From: Distichodus sexfasciatus
Lineage: Eukaryota; Chordata; Actinopteri; Characiformes; Distichodontidae
Length of the DNA: 64,000 nt
NCBI GenBank assembly: GCA_032718565.1
Contig: JAVGVS010000007.1
Coordinates: 5,200,259 to 5,264,258 of the forward strand
Direction of reading: 5' to 3'
The notes below the pieces were generated by a model that did not search any database, had not been told where the DNA came from, and was given only the letters and a program-made list of their open reading frames with translations. This document shows positions 33,101 through 45,100 of this stretch, one piece after another (the first letter of the stretch is position 1; every line of letters starts with the position of its first letter). The position numbers and the translations under genes are program-made.

Positions 33101-36100
33101 CTGGGACCAAAGTAACAAAGGCTACCATCAGTAACACACTACGCCACCAGGGACTCAAATCCTGCAGTGCCAGACGTGTCCCCCTGCTTAAGCCAGTACA
33201 TGTCCAGCCCCTTCTGAAGTTTGCTAGAGAGCATTTGAATGATCCAGAAGAGGATTGGGAGAATGTCATATGGTCAGATGAAACCAAAAATAGAACTTTT
33301 TGGTAAAAACTCTACTCGTCGTGTTTGGAGGAGAAAGAAGTTGCATCCAAAGAATACCATACCTACCGTGACGCATGGGGGTGGAAACATCATGCTTTGG
33401 GGCTGTTTTTCTGCAAAGGGACCAGGACGACTGATCCGTGTAAAGGAAAGAATGAATGGGGCCATGTATCGTCAGATTTTGAGTGAAAACCTCCTTCCAT
33501 CAGCAAGGGCATTGAAGATGAAACGTGGCTGGGTCTTTCAGCCTAACAATGATGCCAAACACACCGCCCGGGTAACGAAGGAGTGGTTCGTAAGAAGCAT
33601 TTCAAGGTCCTGGAGTGGCCTAGCCAGTCTCCAGATCTCAACCCCATAGAAAATCTTTGGAGGGAGTTGAAAGTCCGTGTTGCCCAGCGACAGCCCCAAA
33701 ACATCACTGCTCTAGAGGACATCTGCATGGAGGAATGGGCCAAAATACCAGCAACAGTGTGTGAAAACCTTGTGAAGACTTACAGAAAACGTTTGACCTC
33801 CGTCATTGCCAACAAAGGGTATATAACAAAGTATTGAGATGAACTTTTGTTATTGACCAAATACTTATTTTCCACCATAATTTGCAAATAAATTCTTTAA
33901 AAATCAGACAATGTGATTTTCTGGATTTTTTTTTCCTCATTTTGTCTCATAATTGAGGTATACCTATGATGAAAATTACAGGCCTCTCATCTTTTTAAGT
34001 GGGAGAACTAGCACAATTGGTGGCTGACTAAATATGTTTTTACCCCACTGTAATTTTACCCATGGTTGTTATTTTGATCATTTTTGAAATTCTGTGGATA
34101 TTTTCAAACGAGTTCTGTTACAGTTTTTCTCAGTTTACTTTGATGCTGCAGTTAACTCAAACTCCACATGTTCAGTTAACTTAACACAGGCCTAAACAGA
34201 GGTTTTGCTTGCAACCGGCTCCAACAGTGCCTAAACATTTAAAACATGCAACAAAAGCTAATTTTGCCTTTAAACAACCTAACTTGCAGCCAAATGTATA
34301 CAGTCTTCCAGTCACTCATTACAACAAAAAATACAATATAGCAGTCAGAGTGAAACAGTGCAGCTTTGCTTGCAATTGTGCTTGTGCTTGTGCCATTTGA
34401 TGACTTTGTACGTATAGAGCATGTGCCAAATTTACCATCTTGTAAAAAATTAGATTCCGAATCAGAATTACTTGGAAACAAATTTCATTGATTCCATGCC
34501 ATTCTTTTTTCCAAACTGTGGCTGAAAATGGAAATAGTGTAAATATTACAGAAAAGAAACCAAAATGAAACCTATTAGAATATAACAAATGAGTTCAAGG
34601 TACTTTATTGTCATCAGTCGCTTTATACATGTACAAAGTGTGATGAGACAGTGTTTCCCCATGGCCCCAGTGCAACATATAGTAACACTGAAGATTACAT
34701 TCAACAGGACAAAAGGTGCAACAAGCAATACAATAAATACAGAACGAACACAATAAATACAGTAAGAAAGTGACGTTAAGTGAAGAGACGGAGTGTAAAC
34801 AAGTATTGCTTAGTGTATGTTTTTAAGGCACATTGGCAGCATCAGCATCTAAGCAGCTTATAACAGATGGAGAGCAAGAGCATCACAATACAAAACAATC
34901 ACAATAACAAGTAGCCACTATGTATATGCAGCCTATTCACTCACGACAGCAGGGCCACGCGCTGTCGTCAATATCAAATTCTATATCTATACAGAGCAAC
35001 ACAGATGTGCCACCTTTTATAGGTGTACACACTTTGCTGATTGAAGTTTTGTGTGAAGGAGTGTCAAACTGGTGCTTTAATAATTTCATTGTGATCTAGG
35101 TAGTGTCTAATAGTTGGGAATAGATGATTTCTGTTTGGTTACCGTAGTTACAACAATAGAGTTTGGAATGCTTGAATGATATCTGTGTTAACTGATTTGC
35201 AAAGGGGGTGGAAAATGTGTGAATTCAATGAAAAAGGGTTAATACATGTGCAAGAGATGACGTCAGGTCATCAGATGAAGACCAAGTGGATCCCAGTTTC
35301 TTTAAGCAGGTCAAAACAATTACGAAAAACGGTAATACCTTCCCAAGTCTGTGTTTATAACCGTTCATTAATTGTACTCAAGATAAAATGTTCAATTAAT
35401 CATAAAATTGGTCTTTGTTACTTATGTTACTAAGTGTTTGTATCAGCTGGTCGTTCTCACATTGTCACCCTCATCTACATCCAGGTGGAGCGCATCGTGG
35501 ACAAACGGAAGAACAAGAAGGGCAAGTGGGAGTACCTGATCCGATGGAAGGGCTACGGGAGTAAAGAGGACACGTGGGAGCCCGAGCATCACCTGCTGCA
35601 CTGTGAGGAGTTTATAGACCAGTTCAACAGTCTCCGGCTGCAGGAACGCCGCTCCAAACAAGCCAAGGCTGCACGCTGTGCCACGCGTAACCTCACCCAC
35701 CCAGGCACCCGCGACGCCTCCAGGTCCCGCGGGGAAACCCGCAAGAAGAAAAGGACTAGCGGGACGGGCGGCGGAGGCCTAGCGGGGGCGGGACTGGGCA
35801 CCCCACAACGAACGAGGAAACTGACTGGAAGCAAAACGTCAGGGGACAGGACGAGCAAACCCATGACATACAAGAGCGTGTCCACGGGGCTCCAGTTTGT
35901 GCCACCGATTATGGGCCACGCTAATGGACTCCAGAATGGAGAGATGGATCCGCTCCATTACAGGAATACTGCCCGAACACCCAGCATACCTAGCAGCAGA
36001 GTGGAGAGGATGATGGGAAATGTGGAGCTCAGTGGAGCAACATCTGTGAACAAATTAGGTAAGGATGCTCTCGTTTGTGGTCTTTTGCAACAGCTGTGCA

Positions 36101-39100
36101 CGATTTATTTTACTGCCCAAGCGTTCCTTGGTTTTTTCTATATGTTCACTTCCGTTGGAATCAGGATATTGTGTAGAGGAAGAAAGTTGTGAATTTAAAG
36201 AAATCGTTAAATTCATAACTGAACGGATCAGTTATGCATTAAAGGAATCGTAGCAGTTAAAGAAAATGAAAGCTGGCCTAATGTAATTCAGCCATATCAA
36301 ATACTTATTGGCTTTTTTGGATACACAAGTAAGGTATTTTCTGGCCTTCTGTGAACAATATTCATGTCCAAGAGTAAAACTAATGAAATATTGATCCAAA
36401 CCCAACTCATTTTTAAAAGTAATTTTACATTGTTGTAATAGATTGTCCAACATATTAGGCTTTGAATTTCTTTTCTGTGTTCTGTACAGCCAGGTTTCTC
36501 AAACACTGATCTGTGAGCCGCAAATGCTGTAGTTGTCTACAGATCTGTACTCAGTGAACTCCATTGAACCATAGCCATTTAATGAATGACAAAAATATAA
36601 AAAGTGGAACATATACAAGTAGAACAATACAGTAGGTACTGTAAACATTCCTTCACTTTTAAACATTCCTTCACTTTAAAATAAGTTCAAATTATTTTAA
36701 TATTCAGTTAGTATTTTCCTCTCTAAAACTAGAATAAATGTCATTAGTTTGAGGCTGCGCAGGTAACATTAGCTGAGTGAGTGATGGAGAGGTTTCCTTT
36801 TCTTGGAAATACATTAATTTACTGGAATACATTAAAAACAAGTAACTTGTAGAGTATAGACGAACACTTCCTGAAAACAAACTTTGTGATTCTCAACACA
36901 TTATAAAAAGATGGCTTGTGTGGAAAAAAAATTAGCAAAACACCATTAAGAAATTTAATATTAATTTTTTTAGTTGCTCACATCTCACACACACTTAAAC
37001 ACTTACAAAATGCTAAGTTATTACGCCAGGTTTAACTATTGTTACACTCTGGACTGTGTCAGTATCACTGATGATGGATATCAAATTGTGCATGACATCA
37101 AATGAGCTACAGTCTGTAACTGTTCACTGATGCGTGTAATAAAGGGGACAGTGAGTGTTAATTTTTTATACTACGTTATATTATGGTGCCATAAATAAAT
37201 AACAGACTTGGTCATGTCCAATATATCTCAACATTATAGAACATAAAAAATAATAACTATTTTTAGAGCTCGGTGTTGTGGAGGAAGGATCTGCCTTCCT
37301 ATTTTAAGATGCTGCTGAACTGTATGTTGAACTGGTTTCTTGAACAGGGATTAAGCTTAGTCTTGGACTAAGTTTTAGTACCAGTGGAGATTTACTGTTC
37401 AAGGTCAAAGCTGGTCTAGGACTACGCTTAATCCTCGACTGGGAAATAGTATTGCGGACAAGGATTAAGCCTAGTCTTAGAATGGCTTTGCTTTTCAGTG
37501 GTAAATCTCCACTAGTACTCAAATTTAGTCCAAGACTAGGCTTAATCCCTGTTCAAGAAACCAGCCCTATATGTTCTAATATAACTCTAGTTATGTGGAT
37601 GAAACTGACTGAGAATTCTTGAGATCTCTCAGGAGCAGCATTTTTTTCTTTCTCTTAATGCAAATGAGTCAGTATGACATTTCTGTAGGCGTAGAATCAA
37701 ACTTTTCCAGCTGAATGTCACATTGACCACTGCTGGGCTTCTGCTGCTGCGAGCCACAAAGGCACATTCACGCTGCCCATTCTGATTAGAAGACGCCATA
37801 TTATCATTTAAGTGCAGTGATCTTATTAATACTGTTTTTAGTATTCGGGGTTATACTGGAAAACCCCATTTTCAGCTTTAATCACCGTAATGTCATTGGC
37901 ACATTTTATTACAGATTTTATTTAAACATTAGTTTGTGTGGCTCTCATTCACATTGATTTGCATGAATAAAATCTATAGCTCAGAATTAGATTTTTCAGA
38001 AAGTTGCATGTTAGATTTTTTCACACACTCGCACACATTTCCTGTAATTACTGCTACTGCCAGTAATGATGTGATAGATGATTAAAGTGCCATTTTTCTC
38101 TTGCATCACCACTACTTTTAAGTGGAAATTGGATACGTGATAATTAAGTGTATAATGTAAGATTGACATGTTTGGCGTGGGCTTTTAATTAGGCACGTTA
38201 GTAACAAGTCTTTTGGACTGTCTCTTGTGTAACTTCACAGCACACCCCTACATGGCCTTTCCCTTTGTGTCTGCTTGTTAAACATTGTGTTTACACTGTA
38301 AAGTGTCATTGGTAGTGATAGCAGTGAGGATTATAACTATATCACCTTATTTTAGGAGTTTGGTGATTATTATTATCATGCATTCATTGAGTTTGATGGT
38401 CTAAATACATGTGGCAAATTCAGCATATAGAAATGATTCATTTATAGAATAATTGTAATATGTGTGCATGAGTGTGTCTGCATATAAAATAAGAGAATCA
38501 TTTACAAAACTGACAATTTTTTTTGGAGAATGAAACACTCTCATCCAAGAAGCGTTTATGATAAACCAGTTGTGTAGATTAGTCATGGAAAATGAGAACT
38601 TGGCGAGTTTTCCTTTTGCATCAGGCAGTAAAAATGTATTGCAGCATGATGTGTCTGATTTCATTTGTCTTATTTGACAATGCATGTCCTGCGATGTGAC
38701 TATTGCATATGCATACACTGAGATGATGATTCTGACATATTTTGCAGCTCTTGAAGATGTTTCATTTTGCTCATTTTTGTCCAAAAAATGCTAATAAAAA
38801 TGACTTTCTTGTGGCGCTCATAGCAGAACTGCATAGATTGAAGTACAGCACAAATAATTAGCTTGTGAGGACGAGGTTTAAGAATATTTTGAAGTCTTAT
38901 TAAAACCTTTTGAATGCTTTGCCCTTTGGCTTTGTCTAGAATTCAACATTTTACCATACAATAGCCTAAGTCTGACTCATTCTCATGCAGGTTGTCTGGA
39001 ATGTGTTTTGCAGTGGTCCAGACTACAGGTTACAGTGTGGAGTACATAGACCGGACCTGGTGACTTCTGTTTAAAATTCCAGGGCTGTGATCTGTCCCGT

Positions 39101-42100
39101 TCCTCTTTCAGCCATTTTCACTGCTCGTTGTGGCTGTCTATTTTGGCTGTGATGAATTGATGGAATCAAATGACGGTTTAATTAAATTGTTTTGCAACAG
39201 AAAGGGGCCGGCGCTCTAGACGCATGAAAAGACTTGGCGAGATGAATAACGCCTCCACACTGAGTTGCACTGAATAGAAATTATAAAAAGGAGTTGAAAC
39301 GAGCAATCATGAAATGCAGAATGGTGATCTGGAAAACAAAAAAATGCCATTGTAGTCGGGAGACTTCCTGCAACTGAGACGCGGCGTGAGAGAAGTCCAC
39401 TGGTGCCACTGTTCTTACTTTGCAGGAATGGTACATTTTGTTCTGATATGCTGTTTGAATAGCCTTTAGTATAAAATGTATAAAAATCCCCTCTGCTTGT
39501 ATTTAAAGGAGAACTTCAGTCAGTTTCAGCATTTAGCTCGATTGTTTGGTGTCACACAGTTAGAGCTGCAACTATCGATTCTTTTTGTAACTGAATATTC
39601 TATCGATATTCTTACTGATTAATCGAGTAATCGGATAAAAAAATATTTTAAAAAAAGACAATACATTTGTTTTAGGCTTATTCTAGTGAGTGAGTAGAAG
39701 TTAGCAATACATGCTTTATGTTGTATTTAGCACGCCCTGCACTTCTCATAGTTTGCTGTGTAAATGCTGACATAGTTATGAAATCAGCACATTTCTGATG
39801 AAAACTGACTCTTTTTTTAGCTTTAGGTCAAATAAAAGAACTGAAAGAACAATAAAAGAAAGAAAGAAAATGTCTATTTATTATCTATGGCATAATATTC
39901 TAACACTTCTTTATCCGTTTGGTATCCATCAGAATATAGAATAACATTTTTAATAAATACATTTTCTTTATTTCTTCTTTCCTATTGATTACACTATAAC
40001 ATTATAAAATTGAAGAAAAAAATCTGATCAATTGAAACTGAAGAAATACTGAAGTTTTTGGTTATTTTGAACCAATTTGGCCTATAAAAAGACCTGCTTT
40101 TGGCCAGTCGGGAAGAGAACTACATTTCCCAAAATCCCCCGTGCGCCCCTCGGAGCCTCGTCACAATAAAGCGTTTGGCACGCGTTACAGAATAAACTAT
40201 GGAAAATCTATGGGAAACAATAAACAGCTGTATTGTGAGTAGAACGCTGGTTGTTGTGGTTTTGCGTTTTGTCTGTAATAAAGGGGACATTTAAACTGAA
40301 CTGGAGCCTTTTAGCGAGTAATGGCGCTAACACAGGCGCTCACAAACAGGGCGCTTGTTTACATTGCAAAAATGTCATTTATGGGTTTTTACGTATTTAC
40401 TTCTGTTTTTGTGCACGGAATATCTCACAAATACTTTCACATACTGAGGGATCAGGTCTTGTCTTGATTGCGCCTCTAAAAACATTGTGCATCATTAAGA
40501 AGCATCCGTGTGAAACACAAGCATGCACTAGAGAGTGCAATGAATTAAACGAAGCTTCGATTCTGGAAAAATTGCCTCAACCATTTTTTGTAATTGAATT
40601 ATTCAAGTTATTCGAGTCATTTATATAATAATCGTTTCAGCTCTACACACAGTGACAGTAGGAACAAAAATTGGTGCAGCGTACATCGACTTATGCTCCT
40701 TCTAGTGTTCGCGCCCTAGTGACCGTAATGCTAACCACTCTGGCAGGTTTTAAACATGCTTTTAGCCTTAACATGCTCAAAATGTCATTACAAGTGCTAA
40801 GCTGGTTCCTTACAAGACAACAGTGCATATATTGCAAAAGTTCTGAAAGAACAGTTTAAAACAGTGTTTATTCAGGTAGTCACATACTTTTGGTTGCTGT
40901 GACTCAATATATAGTAGAACTACACATCCCATCTAGTTAGGATTTGCAGTTCAACAGTCATGCATCGACAAGTTCACCGGAAGCAACAAGAGTAAACAAA
41001 GCCAAATGCGCTTTTTTTTGCGTTGAACCTCACTTTCTGAGCGTTTTGTTGCCGTTTTCTTCGGCGTAACGTTCCTTTGAGATTGGTAGTTCAGCGGACA
41101 AGATTATCTATATAATGGACAGCAATCGCATCTCAGCTTTAGCGGCAGCCAGTGTTGAGAAGGTTACTTTTAAAATGTATTCCACTACAGAATACAGAAC
41201 ACATTTCCTAAAATGTAATTTGTGACATATTCCATTAGATTACTCAATGTGAGTAACGTAATGTGAATACTTTGGATTACTTCCACATTGTCTTACTTTG
41301 AACAACGGTAAGAAAGTGGCAGTCTTCATATTTCACCCTGTTTCTTCTTTTAACCCTTACAGCCTTAAGAGAATTTGGGGCGTTTTCTACCTTGGTTTTC
41401 AGTGTGTGTGTGGGTTAGCCATACATGCCTTATGTTGTTGTGTTCAGGACATCCTGCACTATTAAAATGTCATAATTTGATGTCTAGTTTTGCCAGACCT
41501 GCGTCTGTAGATTTTTTGAATTGACTTTTTTAGCTTTATATAGTATAAATTGCTGAAACTGTATACAGAACTACTAGCAGTAGTAATAGCTATAGTAAAA
41601 CAGTGTCTGTTTTATTGGCTTGCAGAGTTTTTATTATGCAGAGACATTCTATAGTCTGTAGTCTATCAAATGAATAACACTTTTTTATCCATTTGATATC
41701 CATCTGGATATAGAATAAAATTATTTGATAACAAATAAAACATTTTTCTTTATTTTTTTTTTCAATTAATTACTCCCTAATATTAGAAAATAGAAAATAA
41801 ATAAATTCTGATCAATTGAAAATGAAGAAATACTGAAGTTTTGAGACAATATGGACTCATTTTGGGCTATAAAATGAGCAGCTTCTGCCCTTTCTGGGAG
41901 AGAACTACATTTCCCACAATACCCCGTGCGCCAGCGGGAAAAACGTTAGGTAGACACAGGCCCTAAGTCGGTGTAGGCAGCCCCAATTTTTGTCATTTTT
42001 GTCGCTACTTACAACACTCTGTGACTCCAAACAGTAGAGCTTAATGTTGACATTGACAAAAGTTCTCCTTCAAGGATAAATATCCGAGGTGTCTCACACT

Positions 42101-45100
42101 GCGTGTCTGAGGCACATCTGAAGACTACAGAAGCAGAGTGTTCTGTAGTAGTCACTTTTAGCGTCTTTTCTTTGTTCAGTAGAAAGACTAAAATGAACGT
42201 CCTCTTTGGAGACCTTGGGGAAATACAGCATAAAGGATTTATGTCACAGAAATGTCAGTAAAAGTCATTCTATTCATTCTGTCAGATCAATGAAGTGTGC
42301 TATCATTTAAAAATCTTATTCATTCAATCATTAGAGTAACTTCACCTCATTGATTTCTCTGTACATCATGGTGTCAAAAATCATGTGCTTAAATGAGCCT
42401 TTTACATTTCGCCCCTACTTCTATGTCACAGTAGGGGACACTTGAATAACTCCGCACTCCTCTATCTGAGAAGCTCCGCCCACCAGGTAAAAACTGCTAG
42501 CGCTTCCTGATCCGCCATGTTTTCTCGCAAGCGCTAGTGTAGGAATCGTAATGAAGACGTCTACCGGCGCTGTGTTGTGTTTAGCAAGTATGACTGTATG
42601 GATGGTCTGTTAGCAGCAGCCATGTCGATTATTTTCACGTGAGGTAAACACTCGCTGTGCTGTCTATACCCCAAGTCCAGAGTGGGTCGTGGGCAGCAGC
42701 AGGTCATTTGCATTTAGGAATACTAATGAGAAACAGCCTGTTCTGAAAGGGACTGAAACAGAGGGATAAGAAGCAGGCGAACATGCCTAATCAGAGTTAT
42801 TTTTAGCAAACTACTTCAGAGACATGTTTAGTGGAGCTCATAAACCTATTTTAACTTGTTGAAAAAAATGTATAATATAGGACCTTTAAAACTGATATGC
42901 CGATAAAATTAATTTAAATAAATTATTGGCTCTGATGCAGCCTCATCTCCCTGTCACACCAGCCACTCCGTAGTCTAGATGAATGTCCTGCCTCTACATC
43001 TGGTTTGTTAGCTATCACAGTTTTAGCCTGTCAACACTGAAGGGAAAACACAGTGAAAGCTTGGTATTTTGACTCTGGGAGCTGGGAGCTCCCTGGACTT
43101 TTTGTTGTTACAAGCATTATGGAAAGTTCTCACAATTAAACATGTACTGAAAGGCATTAAGATTAAGTTGTGTTTTGCAGTTTTTGCTCTGTTATCTTAA
43201 TTTTTACGCCAGTTACCATTTTCACAATAATATATGAACAGCAAATTGATATATTCAAAATATTGGTGTCCTTTATTAGTAAAAATCAGGATGGGTATTA
43301 TCCTGAAAAAAATGGTCAACCCAGAGTTTGAATGATTTAATTCTACAGTCATTGAATAATCAATTTTTGTAAATTCTTCCTGCTGAAATCATAACATCAT
43401 GATGTAATTAAGTAAATCAGTGCTTTTTTATTCCTGTTTTGTCATCCTCACAGGTTCTGCGCTGCCTAACGGAGAGACGCATTTACACAGTTCGGTGAAA
43501 CGGAAGTTTGGAGAGGAGAAAAGCTACGTTTTCGATAAGAGACTGAGGTACAATGTCAGGCAAAATGAGGCCAATTACAGATTTCGGGACATTGTGGTCA
43601 GGAAGGAAGAGGGTTTCACACATGTCCTGCTGTCGAGCCAAACATCAGACAACAATGCACTAACCCCAGAGGTACGTACGGTAATTTTACACTGTCATAT
43701 GAGGAACCGGAATCATGACTCACTCTGACGTCACTCAGAGACACTGACCATATCAAAAAACAATTAAAAATTGTCTCAAAATTGAAAGACTATTTTGAAG
43801 TCTGATTTTGTTTATTTAGCCAATACCATTATGTAGCTTAGATAGATTCTATGTAAGCCTGTTTCACATTGGAACAAAAGACTCCGCTGTCTTCAGAAAG
43901 CGGCCTGATATACCCTGGCAATGATGTATGAAGAAGGGATTAATAGGATTTAAGTAGATGAGACCATAATTACAGTGACATGATTAAAGTGCGGTGGCAC
44001 AGCGCAAGAAAATTAAGAAGGAATATCACACCTACTTCCCCGGGGACTTCGTTCAAAAGTTTCCCCCTAGACGAATTCTAAAAAGCTCTCCAACGGCATG
44101 GTTCTGATTGGTACTCTGATGGGTTTCTAATTTACTCACAGCGTTATGGGAAACGCGTCTGTGCCGTCTGTGATGATTAAGCCAGCGACAGAGTGACAGA
44201 TCACAAAGGGCAAGAGAAGAGAATTGCACATGGTTTCATTCTTCTCTCACTTTAATCAGTAGACTCAGGCGAGGGTACAGCAACTCCCTCCGGACACGTT
44301 TGGGTGTTTTTTGGGGGGGGTTTTCACCTCTCAAACTCGAGTCTGTTAGTCGCTCTCTGATAGTTTTATTACATGTGGGGATTCGATGCTGTGAAACGCT
44401 TTGAATATTTGCTTTCTGTTGCACAGCTCGAGAGGTAAAACGGGCCAGAAGATCTTCATTTCCGGGCAGGTTATCTGCACCACCTATTTTTCCACAGGGA
44501 GTTTATCAGTGTGGGAAAGACATTTTAATTTTGTTCGCAGGGAAGCTCAGCTTATTGTCATATTAATTGGTTAGTTGAGGAAATACAGTGTAGAATGCAT
44601 TAACAGAAATATCTCTCTGTAGAGACGTAAGAGGGTTTATTTGAAGAAGGAGAGTTTGTGAACAGGAGTGTGGTTATTTTATTTGTATAATGGTACATAT
44701 ATTTCACAATATGAGTTTTTGGACCCCATTACAATTCATGTTTATAAAGAAGGAAAAATAATTGAATGCCATTTCTCACAGTGAGTGGGAATGTAATGTT
44801 TTTATATACAGTACTGTGCAAAAGTTTTAGGCAGGTGTGAAAAAATGCTGTAAACAAAGAATGCTTTCAAAAATGGAAGTGTTAATCGTTTTTTTTCCTC
44901 AATCAACAAAATGCAGTGAATGAACAAAAGAGAAATCTAAATCAAATCAATATTTGGTGTGACCACCCTTTGCCTTCAAAACAGCATCAATTCTTCTAGG
45001 TACACTTGCACACAGTGTTTGAAGGAACTCGGCTGGTAGCTTGTTCCAAACATCTTGGAGAACTAACCACAGATCTATAATCCTATAATCCTACAAAATA

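Larger units (their letters stand above)
39507..42069. mobile_element. Outer piggyBac-like element interrupted by other transposons
   Basis: The left end AGGAGAACTTCAGTCAG (39507) follows TTAA (39503-39506). The right end 'aaaagttctcct' stops at 42069, followed by TCAA, a one-base variant of TTAA. Similarity between the arms continues for over 100 bp ('agctc.a.tgtttgg.gtcaca', 'acaaaaattgg.gc.gc.tac'), with the left arm split by a hAT-like insert. The sequence is about 2.5 kb as it now stands, and no transposase was seen. Confidence 0.65.

Noticed and set aside
32802..33287. 161-codon minus-strand frame opposite the transposase
   Set aside because: Exact shadow of the transposase coding strand; hydrophobic composition is a by-product.
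36059..36253. Continuation of the exon 2 frame past 36058
   Set aside because: A consensus donor GTAAGG and the perfect phase match with exon 3 show this is intron.
40251..40628. 125-codon frame in the hAT-like element
   Set aside because: It contains no hAT transposase motif (no dimerisation region, no catalytic block); probably chance.
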